A stretch of DNA of 5,871 nucleotides, taken from positions 1 to 5,871 of the forward strand of contig CAYSBA010000099.1 of the NCBI GenBank assembly GCA_964429075.1, in the 5' to 3' direction. A model generated the notes under the pieces. It ran no database searches. It had not been told where the DNA came from and saw only the letters and a list, made by a program, of their open reading frames with translations. Below, piece by piece: positions 1-5,871 of the stretch. This DNA comes from CAYSBA01 sp964429075 [NCBI: uncultured bacterium]. Its GTDB lineage: Bacteria > CAYSBA01. Position 1 is the stretch's first letter. Every line of letters begins with the position of its first letter. A program made the position numbers and the translations under genes.

Positions 1-963
1 TCCATAATCTTTGCCAAGCACAATATACTGGATGTTATTTTTATTTTTCTTTATCTCATAAAGAGGCCGAATCATATTTTCTGGAGCAACTTTATCATTC
101 TTCCCTGCGAAGATAAGTAGCGGCGTTTCAATGTCCTTGTGTGGGCTTAGATAATCTTTACCATCAATAGAGTCGAATCTACCGGATACAATCCATCTTA
201 AAAAAGATTCTAATATACCATAAGGTATGTTTGTTACACCGTTGTATATTGCCCGTTTGATCACGTCAAAATCTACATTTGCCGGATTCAGTTGTTCTTT
301 TACAAATCCAAAATCGTACCTGCCTATGAGTGGTAGTATAATACTCAAAAGAATGTTTGGATTTATATCCTTTTTAATCCTTACTGCTATCCTTAGCAGT
401 CTTAAATGTGCAGGTAGTTTAACACAAGAAAAATCTACAGGTGAGCCAAGAATCACAGAGGGCCCGATATATCTATCACCATAAATAGCAAGATAGGATA
501 TTAAGATCATACCACCCATAGAGTGACCGATCCAGGAAAGTTTTTCTCTTTTTGTTCTGTTAAGGACAAATGAAATAGCTGCTGGTACAATCTTATTTAC
601 AAGATAGTCATAGGAAACATAATATCCTCTATTTTTTATATGTGGTTCTGTGTATCTCGATGGAAACCCACTCAGACAGAGTAGCCATGGATCCAGTCCT
701 CTCTGATAGAGGTACCTTGCAAGGGACGGTCCTTCCTGAAGGTCAAGATTGTATTCATTTGCACCAAGACCATGACACAGAATTACAGGATTGCCAGCCG
801 ATGCGCCATATGGTCTCTGGAGCGCAAAGGGTAGCCCATCCTCAGAATTAAGCAGATAAAGTTCTTGTATACAGCGTTCTGATGTGTATAATTTATCAAC
901 AAACCAGAGGTATGATTTTGTTAAGAAGTATACTCCTGCCAGAGTTAGGAGGAGTGCCTCCAT
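1..963 (-). CDS. Alpha/beta-fold hydrolase (lipase/esterase-like), 3' end cut by window edge
   Basis: The frame is open from ATG 963-961 to the left edge: 321 codons without a stop, so this is a real gene that is only partial here. Seen in the sequence: a hydrophobic N-terminus (about residues 2-22, interrupted by Lys16) that could be a weak membrane anchor; an oxyanion-type CHGLGAN at 63-69; the nucleophile elbow GHSMGG at 146-151 with Ser148; and a late FAGKNDKVAP at 285-294, whose Asp290 fits the acid of the triad. The expected catalytic His would lie just beyond the edge, since the visible sequence ends GKDYG, a usual lead-in to it. The overall plan resembles lipase/PHA-synthase-like serine hydrolases, but the substrate cannot be read. 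After the first strands it has PWLLCLSG where relatives often carry an Arg-Gly. The start lies 2 nt after the gcvPB stop, with AAGGA six bases upstream, so it is probably the last visible gene of the gcv operon. Confidence 0.88.
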   Translation of the reverse strand, partial: MEALLLTLAGVYFLTKSYLWFVDKLYTSERCIQELYLLNSEDGLPFALQRPYGASAGNPVILCHGLGANEYNLDLQEGPSLARYLYQRGLDPWLLCLSGFPSRYTEPHIKNRGYYVSYDYLVNKIVPAAISFVLNRTKREKLSWIGHSMGGMILISYLAIYGDRYIGPSVILGSPVDFSCVKLPAHLRLLRIAVRIKKDINPNILLSIILPLIGRYDFGFVKEQLNPANVDFDVIKRAIYNGVTNIPYGILESFLRWIVSGRFDSIDGKDYLSPHKDIETPLLIFAGKNDKVAPENMIRPLYEIKKNKNNIQYIVLGKDYG

Positions 964-965
964 AA

Positions 966-2435
966 TTAGTCCTTATTTTTATCATATTTTAAGATGGGAT
1001 GTCTTGCTGCTTGAGTCTCATTAAGTCTCTTACGGGGCGCAAGCTCCGGAAATTCTGAAAATCTATCTGGATTTGATCTGGCCTCATTTGCGATAGAGAT
1101 CATCGCATCAACAAATCTATCAAGTTCCATAAGGCTTTCTGTTTCAGTGGGCTCTATCATCAATGCACCCTTTACAATGAGAGGGAAGTATACTGTTGGA
1201 GGATGAAAACCATAATCCATCAATCTCTTTGCTATCTGCATGGTTGATACACCACTTTCATGTTGAAATTTATCGCTTGCTACAAATTCATGCATACAGT
1301 AGCTATTGTACGGGATATGATAATGATTTTGTAATCTTACACGAAGGTAGTTTGCAGATAAAACTGCACTATGTGCGACTTCAGCCAGCCCTTTATGTCC
1401 CATCTCTCTTATGTATGCATATGCCTTTAGAATTACACCAAAATTACCAAAGCCTCCCCTTATTCTACCAATAGTATGTGGTATATCTTCTTTAATAATG
1501 TAATTATCATCTTCCTTTTCTATAACAGGAATTGGTTGAAAATCTCTCAGTATATCTATGAATCCAACCGGCCCTGCACCTGGACCACCACCCCCATGAG
1601 GTGTAGCAAAGGTCTTATGGAGATTAAAGTGCATTACATCACATCCAAGATCCCTCGGTTTTATGACAGCAACAATCGCATTAAGGTTGGCACCATCACA
1701 GTATACAAGCCCTCCTTTCTCATGCACAATCTCACATATTGTCTTTATATGTCGTTCAAATAGTCCGAGTGTGTTGGGATTTGTCAGCATAAGGGCTGCT
1801 ACCCTTTCATTCATATATTCCTTCACAACAGAAGGGTGTAGAATGCCATCGTTTCCTGTTTTTATTTCAACAATCTTGAGGCCATTCAGGCTACAGCTTG
1901 CAGGATTTGTCCCATGGGCTGTATCAGGAATCAGCACTGTATCTCTATTCTCACCCTTTTTCTTAAAATATTTATTAATCATGCTTATTCCAGTATACTC
2001 ACCCTGTGCTCCGGCCGAAGGCAGAAGTGTTACATGATCGAAACCGGACAACTCTTTTAAGAGTTCCTGAAGTTCATACATAACTCTGAGAGCAGACTGA
2101 ACCAATTTTTGTGGCATATGAGGATTTAGATATTTAAAACCGTCGAGATTAGCCACCCATTCATTTATGGCAGGATTGTATTTCATTGTACAGGAACCGA
2201 GTGGATACAGTCCATCTTCGATTGAGTAATTCTTCCGGGCAAGTCGTTGATAATGCCTTGCCAGCTCGGGCTCTGATACCTCAGGCAAATTGATTGGATC
2301 TTTTCTTAAATATTTTTCAGGAATAGAAAGCTTGGTATCTTTGTTTTTACTGTTTAATTTAAAGGCCCTTTTACCTTTTTTTGATATCTCAAAGATTAGT
2401 GGTTCCTCTGTCCTCCCGTGACCCCTTACAGACAT
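966..2435 (-). CDS. gcvPB: Glycine dehydrogenase (decarboxylating) subunit 2, P-protein PLP-binding half
   Basis: This is the C-terminal half of the split P-protein. It carries the PLP and, with GcvPA, decarboxylates glycine and loads the remaining aminomethyl group onto lipoyl-GcvH in the cytoplasm. At 489 aa it has the family's normal length. Visible family motifs are YPLGSCTMKYNP (77-88), LLPSAGAQGEYTG (137-149), DTAHGTNPAS (171-180), CDGANLNA (246-253) and HFNLHKTF (269-276), followed by a glycine-rich stretch. Lys274 is the expected Schiff-base lysine for PLP. The first 11 or so residues (MSVRGHGRTEE) look like a short extension before the usual PLIFEISKKG start. No nearer ATG exists, and a strong GAGGAGG site sits 7 nt upstream, so I keep this start. 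It overlaps the end of gcvPA by 10 nt. Confidence 0.97.
   Translation of the reverse strand: MSVRGHGRTEEPLIFEISKKGKRAFKLNSKNKDTKLSIPEKYLRKDPINLPEVSEPELARHYQRLARKNYSIEDGLYPLGSCTMKYNPAINEWVANLDGFKYLNPHMPQKLVQSALRVMYELQELLKELSGFDHVTLLPSAGAQGEYTGISMINKYFKKKGENRDTVLIPDTAHGTNPASCSLNGLKIVEIKTGNDGILHPSVVKEYMNERVAALMLTNPNTLGLFERHIKTICEIVHEKGGLVYCDGANLNAIVAVIKPRDLGCDVMHFNLHKTFATPHGGGGPGAGPVGFIDILRDFQPIPVIEKEDDNYIIKEDIPHTIGRIRGGFGNFGVILKAYAYIREMGHKGLAEVAHSAVLSANYLRVRLQNHYHIPYNSYCMHEFVASDKFQHESGVSTMQIAKRLMDYGFHPPTVYFPLIVKGALMIEPTETESLMELDRFVDAMISIANEARSNPDRFSEFPELAPRKRLNETQAARHPILKYDKNKD
970..974 (-). promoter_or_regulatory. Ribosome binding site of the hydrolase, inside the end of gcvPB
   Basis: AAGGA on the minus strand lies 6 nt before ATG 963-961 and overlaps the last two sense codons (Lys-Asp) of gcvPB. 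It fixes the hydrolase start and implies that ribosomes finishing gcvPB can restart on the hydrolase. Confidence 0.65.
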
Positions 2436-3763
2436 CTTTTTGCCTCCTCAACAAACCTGACTATATCTTCATTATTGAAGTTCTCTGTTACAGCAATTGT
2501 AAGAAGGTCAGTATGATCCTTATCTATAACACCAGGAATAATACCCCTGTCAATCATCTTTTTATAGAATTGTTCTGCACCGGTTTTTATCCTGACAGTA
2601 AATTCATTAAAAAATGGACCATCAAAACCAGGCTCAATAGCTTCAATCCTCATTAATGATGATCTTAATTCTTTTGCCAGAAGATGTGACCTTGTTGCAA
2701 CCTCCTTCAGGCCTTCAGGTCCAAGAATACTGAGATATAGGCCTCCTGCAAGTGCACAGAGTGTCTGATTGGTACATATATTTGAGGTTGCCTTTGCGCG
2801 TCTTATATGCTGCTCCCTTGTTGACAGTGTGAGAACAAAGCCTCTTTTTCCTTCATCATCAATCGTCTGACCAACTAACCTGCCTGGCATACTACGAACA
2901 TATTTCTCCTTTGTACAAAAGATACCAAAACCAGGACCACCAAAGTATGGGAAGTTTCCAAGAGGTTGTCCTTCGGCAACCACAACATCAAAATCAAATT
3001 CACCAGGTGGCCTCAGGATCCCAAGAGAAACTGGCTCCGGTACAACTGCAATACTGAAGATGTTATCACGACTGATGAATTCGCTGAATTGAGAGTAGTC
3101 CTCAATCACCCCGAACCTGTTTGGATTTTGGAGTATAAAGATTGCATTTTCATCACCTGAATATTGGGGCAGGGTTGTTTGACCACTCTCTGGATCAAGA
3201 TCAATCTCTTTAACATCAATTTCAAGATTCTGTATATATGTCATCATAACCTGTTTGTACTGAGGCAAAAGGCCCTTTGATAAGAAAATAAGACCACACC
3301 TTTTTTTGTATACCCTAAATGCCATCAAGACTGCTTCTGCAAGTGCAGTTGCACAATCGTACATAGATGCATTTGATATATCCATAGAGAATAACTCTGC
3401 CATCATTGTCTGGTATTCAAATAATAACTGTAATATCCCCTGACTTATCTCTGGCTGATAGGGAGTATATGCGGTAACAAATTCTGGCCTTGATAAAAAC
3501 TTCCAGACAGCATGAGGGATGTAATGGTTGTAATAACCCTGACCAGCAAATGACAGAAATCCTTTTAGCTTTGGTGTCTGGCTCTCAAGCTGCTCAAAGT
3601 ACCTTTTTATACCTATCTCGTCTAAGGGTAGTGGGAGTTTTACATCAGACTCCACAAAAGACTCTCCAACTGCCTTTTTTAACAGCTCCTTGGGTGATGA
3701 TACACCTATGGTATCACACATCTTTTTTATATCTTTGTCTGTAAAAGGGATGTATCTATTCAT
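2426..3763 (-). CDS. gcvPA: Glycine dehydrogenase (decarboxylating) subunit 1, P-protein N-terminal half
   Basis: This is the N-terminal half of the two-subunit P-protein. It has the fold of a PLP enzyme but lacks the PLP lysine, and pairs with GcvPB to make the active site. The 445 aa length is standard for GcvPA. Recognisable stretches are FLSFAGQGYYNHYIP (69-83), YTPYQPEISQG (99-109), NASMYDCATALAEA (131-144), a later AEGQPLGNFPYFGGPGFG, PGRLVG, and REQHIRRAKATSNICTNQTL towards the C-terminus. The N-terminus MNRYIPFTDKD matches the usual family start, so ATG 3763-3761 is kept even though its upstream Shine-Dalgarno match is poor. It starts 8 nt after the gcvH stop, so reinitiation by ribosomes leaving gcvH is likely. 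No disruption is seen. Confidence 0.97.
   Translation of the reverse strand: MNRYIPFTDKDIKKMCDTIGVSSPKELLKKAVGESFVESDVKLPLPLDEIGIKRYFEQLESQTPKLKGFLSFAGQGYYNHYIPHAVWKFLSRPEFVTAYTPYQPEISQGILQLLFEYQTMMAELFSMDISNASMYDCATALAEAVLMAFRVYKKRCGLIFLSKGLLPQYKQVMMTYIQNLEIDVKEIDLDPESGQTTLPQYSGDENAIFILQNPNRFGVIEDYSQFSEFISRDNIFSIAVVPEPVSLGILRPPGEFDFDVVVAEGQPLGNFPYFGGPGFGIFCTKEKYVRSMPGRLVGQTIDDEGKRGFVLTLSTREQHIRRAKATSNICTNQTLCALAGGLYLSILGPEGLKEVATRSHLLAKELRSSLMRIEAIEPGFDGPFFNEFTVRIKTGAEQFYKKMIDRGIIPGVIDKDHTDLLTIAVTENFNNEDIVRFVEEAKRCL
2443..2449 (-). promoter_or_regulatory. Strong ribosome binding site of gcvPB, inside gcvPA
   Basis: GAGGAGG on the minus strand lies 7 nt before ATG 2435-2433. It is the best Shine-Dalgarno match in the operon, lies within the last codons of gcvPA, and decides the gcvPB start. 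Balanced synthesis of the two P-protein halves by coupling is an inference. Confidence 0.75.
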
Positions 3764-3771
3764 GATTTCTG

Positions 3772-4158
3772 CTACTCAAGGCCATTCAGAAGGTGATGAT
3801 AAGCTTCCGGGCTAAGAAGATACTGCAGTTCATCCCTATCGGATATCTTTATCTTTATCATCCAGCCTTCTCCATATGGATCCTGATTCACAAGTTCCGG
3901 TTTGTGTTCCAACTCATCATTGACCTCAATAACTGTCCCAGAGAGTGGTGCATAAAGATCACTTACAGATTTTACAGATTCTATAGTCCCAAATGTATCA
4001 CCATAGACAACATCATCGTCTACAGCAGGCAGCTCCACATATACAATATCACCAAGCTCACGCTGTGCATAATCACTTATCCCTACAGTTGCCTCATCAC
4101 CGTCCAGCCTTACCCATTCATGTGTCTTTGTAAATAATAGATCCTCTGGTATTTCCAT
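3772..4158 (-). CDS. gcvH: Glycine cleavage system H-protein, lipoyl carrier
   Basis: H-protein is the mobile carrier of the system. Its lipoylated lysine takes the aminomethyl group from P-protein, presents it to T-protein, and is reoxidised by the L-protein, which is not encoded here. The 128 aa length is typical. Visible marks are FTKTHEWVR (9-17) at the start, VGISDYAQRELGDIVYVELP (25-44), and the lipoylation hairpin GTIESVKSVSDLYAPLSG (57-74), in which Lys63 is the attachment site. The later PELVNQDPYGEGWMIKI is also standard. A GGGAG site lies 6 nt before the ATG. It is fourth from last of the five co-directional genes, 19 nt after gcvT and 8 nt before gcvPA. A free-standing GcvH used only for lipoate relay is possible in some bacteria, but this location argues for glycine cleavage. 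Confidence 0.97.
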   Translation of the reverse strand: MEIPEDLLFTKTHEWVRLDGDEATVGISDYAQRELGDIVYVELPAVDDDVVYGDTFGTIESVKSVSDLYAPLSGTVIEVNDELEHKPELVNQDPYGEGWMIKIKISDRDELQYLLSPEAYHHLLNGLE

Positions 4159-4164
4159 GGCAAA

Positions 4165-4169
4165 CTCCC
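4165..4169 (-). promoter_or_regulatory. Ribosome binding site of gcvH
   Basis: GGGAG on the minus strand lies 6 nt before ATG 4158-4156, within the 19 nt gap after the gcvT stop. It supports the chosen gcvH start. Confidence 0.6.
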
Positions 4170-4177
4170 AGAAAAGT

Positions 4178-5263
4178 TTATTTGTTTAAGAATGGAGGTT
4201 TTTTTGTCTTTGCCTCAAAAGTACGTTTTCTTATATCAATAAAGATTGTTTTGTTATCCTCTGCAAACTCCTTTTTTAGATATCCCATGCCGATTGGTTT
4301 ATTTAAAACAGGTGAAAAACTCCCGCTTGTTACCTCCCCAATCTCGTTTCCATCTTTATCCTTAATAAGAAAGCCGTGTCGAGGGATACTCCTATTTTCA
4401 AGGATAAATCCCCACAGCTTTCTTTCGACTCCGGCTCTTTTAATTTTCTCAAGTGCGTTTTTACCTATAAAATCTCCTTTGTCCAGCTTGACCGTCCATC
4501 CTAATCTGGCTTCATATGGATTTGTATCTTCGGTAATATCGTTGCCATAAAGACAGTATCCCATCTCAAGCCTCAGACTATCACGTGCACCAAGACCACA
4601 TGGCTTTATGCCAGCCTCTTCACCTGCGTTAAGGAGGGCCTCCCAGATCTGATCTGCATATGAGGGATCGATAAAGATCTCAAAGCCATCTTCACCGGTG
4701 TATCCTGTTCTTGCAATCAAGACCTCCTGATCAAGTACTCTGAATCTGTCAACTCCAAAGCGTTTGAGATCTAACGTTTCATTAGCTGTTATCTTCATAA
4801 GGGTTGTTTGAGCCAGTGGGCCCTGTAGCGCAATAAGGGCAAAATTATCAGATTCATTCTTCAGGCTCACCCTGAATGAACCAGTATGAGACCTTATCCA
4901 ATTGAAGTCCTTTTCAATATTATTTGCATTAACAACCATTAAGAACCGATCCTGTGACAGTCTATATACTATCAGATCATCTATTATGCCACCATTTTCG
5001 TTACACATTACAGTATAGAACGCATTTTTTGGCTCAATATCTGAGCGGTTAGTTACAATGTAACCTATAAATCTTTCGGCATCAGGGCCTACAACGATAA
5101 ACTCACCCATATGACTGACGTCGAACATCCCCACAGATTTTCTCACTGCAAGGTGTTCTTCTTTGATAGAAGAGTAGTATACTGGCATGAGCCAGTCACC
5201 AAACTCAACCATCTTGGCATTATATTTTAGGTGTCTTTCATATAGTGGTGTTTTTTTCTTCAT
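4178..5263 (-). CDS. gcvT: Glycine cleavage system T-protein, aminomethyltransferase
   Basis: T-protein moves the one-carbon unit from aminomethyl-lipoyl-GcvH to tetrahydrofolate, giving 5,10-methylene-THF and ammonia. At 361 aa it has the usual length. Seen are FGDWLMPVYY (21-30; many relatives have FGGW), the folate-site FDVSHMGE (47-54), GGIIDDLIVYR (91-101) with Asp96 at the place of the catalytic Asp of characterised T-proteins (Asp101 in human), ALQGPLA (145-151), RTGYTGEDGFEIF (185-197), LGARDSLRLEMGYCLYGNDI (224-243), and a C-terminal GEVTSGSFSPVLNKPIGMGY. These argue for a true GcvT rather than a YgfZ-like or dimethylglycine-oxidase relative. It is the first gene of the operon. The site before its ATG is weak (AGG at 5273-5271, 7 nt upstream), but the MKKKTPLYERH start is the normal family start. 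Confidence 0.97.
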   Translation of the reverse strand: MKKKTPLYERHLKYNAKMVEFGDWLMPVYYSSIKEEHLAVRKSVGMFDVSHMGEFIVVGPDAERFIGYIVTNRSDIEPKNAFYTVMCNENGGIIDDLIVYRLSQDRFLMVVNANNIEKDFNWIRSHTGSFRVSLKNESDNFALIALQGPLAQTTLMKITANETLDLKRFGVDRFRVLDQEVLIARTGYTGEDGFEIFIDPSYADQIWEALLNAGEEAGIKPCGLGARDSLRLEMGYCLYGNDITEDTNPYEARLGWTVKLDKGDFIGKNALEKIKRAGVERKLWGFILENRSIPRHGFLIKDKDGNEIGEVTSGSFSPVLNKPIGMGYLKKEFAEDNKTIFIDIRKRTFEAKTKKPPFLNK

Positions 5264-5301
5264 AAGATAGCCTATATGCTACTATTTAAAAAAATTTGCA
5301 A

Positions 5302-5315
5302 GGACTATCTGGTCC
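5302..5315. repeat. Small inverted repeat GGAC-N6-GTCC in the divergent gap
   Basis: GGAC (5302-5305) and GTCC (5312-5315) form a perfect 4 bp dyad around six bases, near the middle of the gap. It could be an operator half-site pair or a short hairpin, but four base pairs arise easily by chance. Confidence 0.25.
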
Positions 5316-5324
5316 CGTCTTATC

Positions 5325-5353
5325 TTGAAAGAATCCATTCTGTGTGTTATTTT
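5325..5353 (+). promoter_or_regulatory. Candidate sigma-70-type promoter of ribB
   Basis: TTGAAA (5 of 6 to the -35 consensus) is followed after 17 bp by TATTTT (4 of 6 to the -10 consensus). This would start transcription near 5360 and leave a leader of only about 25 nt. It is the best-spaced pair on this strand but unproven, since AT-rich gaps give such matches by chance. Confidence 0.35.
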
Positions 5354-5374
5354 TTATAACTTTGGATCGAGAAT

Positions 5375-5379
5375 GAGGA
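5375..5379 (+). promoter_or_regulatory. Ribosome binding site of ribB
   Basis: GAGGA lies 4 nt before ATG 5384-5386 (about 5-6 nt measured from the GAGG core). It selects this ATG, which gives the usual short N-terminus before the first RibB motif. Confidence 0.6.
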
Positions 5380-5383
5380 AACT

Positions 5384-5871
5384 ATGGATACTGAATCTTT
5401 TGAAAAGGTACTTGAAGACGTAAGATCAGGTAAGATGTTAATCCTTGTAGATGATGAGGATAGAGAAAACGAGGGCGATCTCTTTATTGCTGCAAAATTT
5501 GCAACTCCAGAGGCCATCAACTTTATGGCTAAGTATGGCAGGGGTCTAATCTGTCTGACCCTGACAAAACAGAAGGCAGAGGAACTTGAGTTAAGGCCAA
5601 TGGTAGAGGAAAATAACTCACCATTTGGGACAGCATTCACAGTATCGATAGAGGCAAAAGAGGGGGTTACAACAGGTATCTCTGCATACGATAGGTCTCA
5701 TACTATACAGACCGCAATTAAAGATGGTGCAACTAAACGGGATATTGTAAGTCCAGGGCATGTCTTTCCACTTGTGGCAAGGGAGGGCGGAGTACTTGTG
5801 AGGGCAGGACAGACAGAGGGCTCTGTAGACCTTGCAAGGCTTGCAGGATTGCCTCCCTATGGAGTCATCTG
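5384..5871 (+). CDS. ribB: 3,4-dihydroxy-2-butanone-4-phosphate synthase (RibB, or N-terminal half of RibBA), cut by window edge
   Basis: This enzyme turns ribulose 5-phosphate into 3,4-dihydroxy-2-butanone 4-phosphate plus formate, supplying the four-carbon unit of riboflavin. The visible 162 codons align without gaps to E. coli RibB from its [10 protein letters not shown] motif onward, offset by ten residues. [10 protein letters not shown] is at 23-32 (Glu28 as metal ligand, Asp32 for substrate), GRGLICL at 52-58 with Cys57, [18 protein letters not shown] at 81-98, SAYDRSHTI at 100-108 and SPGHVFPL at 123-130. One oddity is [11 protein letters not shown] at 140-150: Gln143 stands where E. 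coli has metal-ligand His153, and Ser123 stands where E. coli has Arg133. The residue equal to E. coli Glu174 lies past the edge. Whether a GTP cyclohydrolase II domain (RibA) follows cannot be seen, so ribBA is equally possible. Confidence 0.93.
   Translation, partial: MDTESFEKVLEDVRSGKMLILVDDEDRENEGDLFIAAKFATPEAINFMAKYGRGLICLTLTKQKAEELELRPMVEENNSPFGTAFTVSIEAKEGVTTGISAYDRSHTIQTAIKDGATKRDIVSPGHVFPLVAREGGVLVRAGQTEGSVDLARLAGLPPYGVI

Larger units (their letters stand above)
5264..5383. promoter_or_regulatory. Divergent control region between gcvT and ribB
   Basis: This 120 bp AT-rich gap lies between two diverging starts and must hold both promoters unless a longer leader overlaps a gene. For ribB a candidate is TTGAAA (5325-5330) with TATTTT (5348-5353) at 17 bp; a TATAAC at 5355-5360 is an alternative -10. 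For gcvT the minus strand offers TATAAA near 5358-5353 and a TTGCAA at 5301-5296 with only a poor -10 behind it. These are sequence matches by eye. No conserved glycine-aptamer or FMN-aptamer pattern is visible, and the space is too short for a tandem glycine riboswitch, so control is more likely by a protein or constitutive. Confidence 0.5.

Noticed and set aside
227-851. Plus-strand open frames at 227-484 and 642-851
   Set aside because: Both lie antisense to the hydrolase frame, which runs unbroken from 963 to the left edge with clear alpha/beta hydrolase motifs. The plus-strand peptides show no recognisable domain.
1-963. Hydrolase region as a broken gene or pseudogene
   Set aside because: A full read of the minus strand gives 321 codons without a stop or frameshift. 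It merely lacks an end inside the window.
1196-2656. Several plus-strand open frames opposite gcvPB and the end of gcvPA
   Set aside because: They overlap well-supported minus-strand genes, have no recognisable domains, and are expected by chance opposite AT-leaning coding sequence.
2966-4550. Plus-strand open frames opposite gcvPA, gcvH and gcvT (2966-3160, 3490-3744, 3793-4137, 4182-4550)
   Set aside because: They are shadows of confident genes, with no motifs or upstream sites arguing for coding.
5281-5300. A/T-rich run as a rho-independent terminator
   Set aside because: There is no stable GC stem next to the run, and it lies between two diverging starts where no transcript should end.
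5264-5383. Glycine riboswitch before gcvT or FMN riboswitch before ribB
   Set aside because: The gap is short, and I cannot find the conserved G-rich aptamer patterns of either class on the relevant strand.
5347-5640. Minus-strand 97-codon frame
   Set aside because: It is antisense to the start of ribB, whose plus-strand product aligns ungapped to known RibB. The frame is low-complexity and Ser/Phe rich.

Overview
The window carries a complete two-subunit-type glycine cleavage operon on the minus strand, read right to left as gcvT (5263-4178), gcvH (4158-3772), gcvPA (3763-2426) and gcvPB (2435-966). A co-directional alpha/beta hydrolase gene (963 to the left edge) follows and is cut at its 3' end. 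On the plus strand, diverging from gcvT across about 120 bp, the first 162 codons of a riboflavin-pathway 3,4-dihydroxy-2-butanone-4-phosphate synthase (ribB, or the RibB half of ribBA) run off the right edge. There are no RNA genes, mobile elements, CRISPR arrays or frameshifted genes in view. No gene-free stretch exceeds 300 bases, and coding density is very high.

The organism is a bacterium of fairly AT-leaning composition. It uses many AGA/AGG arginine and ATA isoleucine codons, and Shine-Dalgarno sites precede several of the genes. Splitting the P-protein into GcvPA and GcvPB is typical of many thermophilic, anaerobic and deep-branching bacteria and of Gram-positives, not of enterobacteria. 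With codon use and the form of the RibB sequence, I lean towards a Nitrospirota/Thermodesulfovibrionia-like or deltaproteobacterial-type lineage. This is a guess from style, not a placement.

The four gcv products form most of the glycine cleavage system. GcvPA/GcvPB decarboxylate glycine with PLP and pass the aminomethyl group to the lipoyl arm on GcvH. GcvT then releases ammonia and makes 5,10-methylene-tetrahydrofolate. The FAD-containing L-protein (lpd) that reoxidises the lipoyl arm, and the lipoylation enzymes, are not in the window and must be encoded elsewhere. All junctions are tight: 19 nt, 8 nt, a 10 nt overlap, and 2 nt before the hydrolase. One transcript with coupled translation is therefore likely. 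The key catalytic or cofactor residues of all four proteins are present.

The points worth a second look are the hydrolase of unknown substrate coupled to gcvPB, and the RibB sequence, which has Gln where E. coli RibB has the metal-ligand His. The compact divergent control region, which shows no glycine or FMN riboswitch, is a lesser one. I see no clear sign of a wholly new system; most of the window is ordinary core metabolism.
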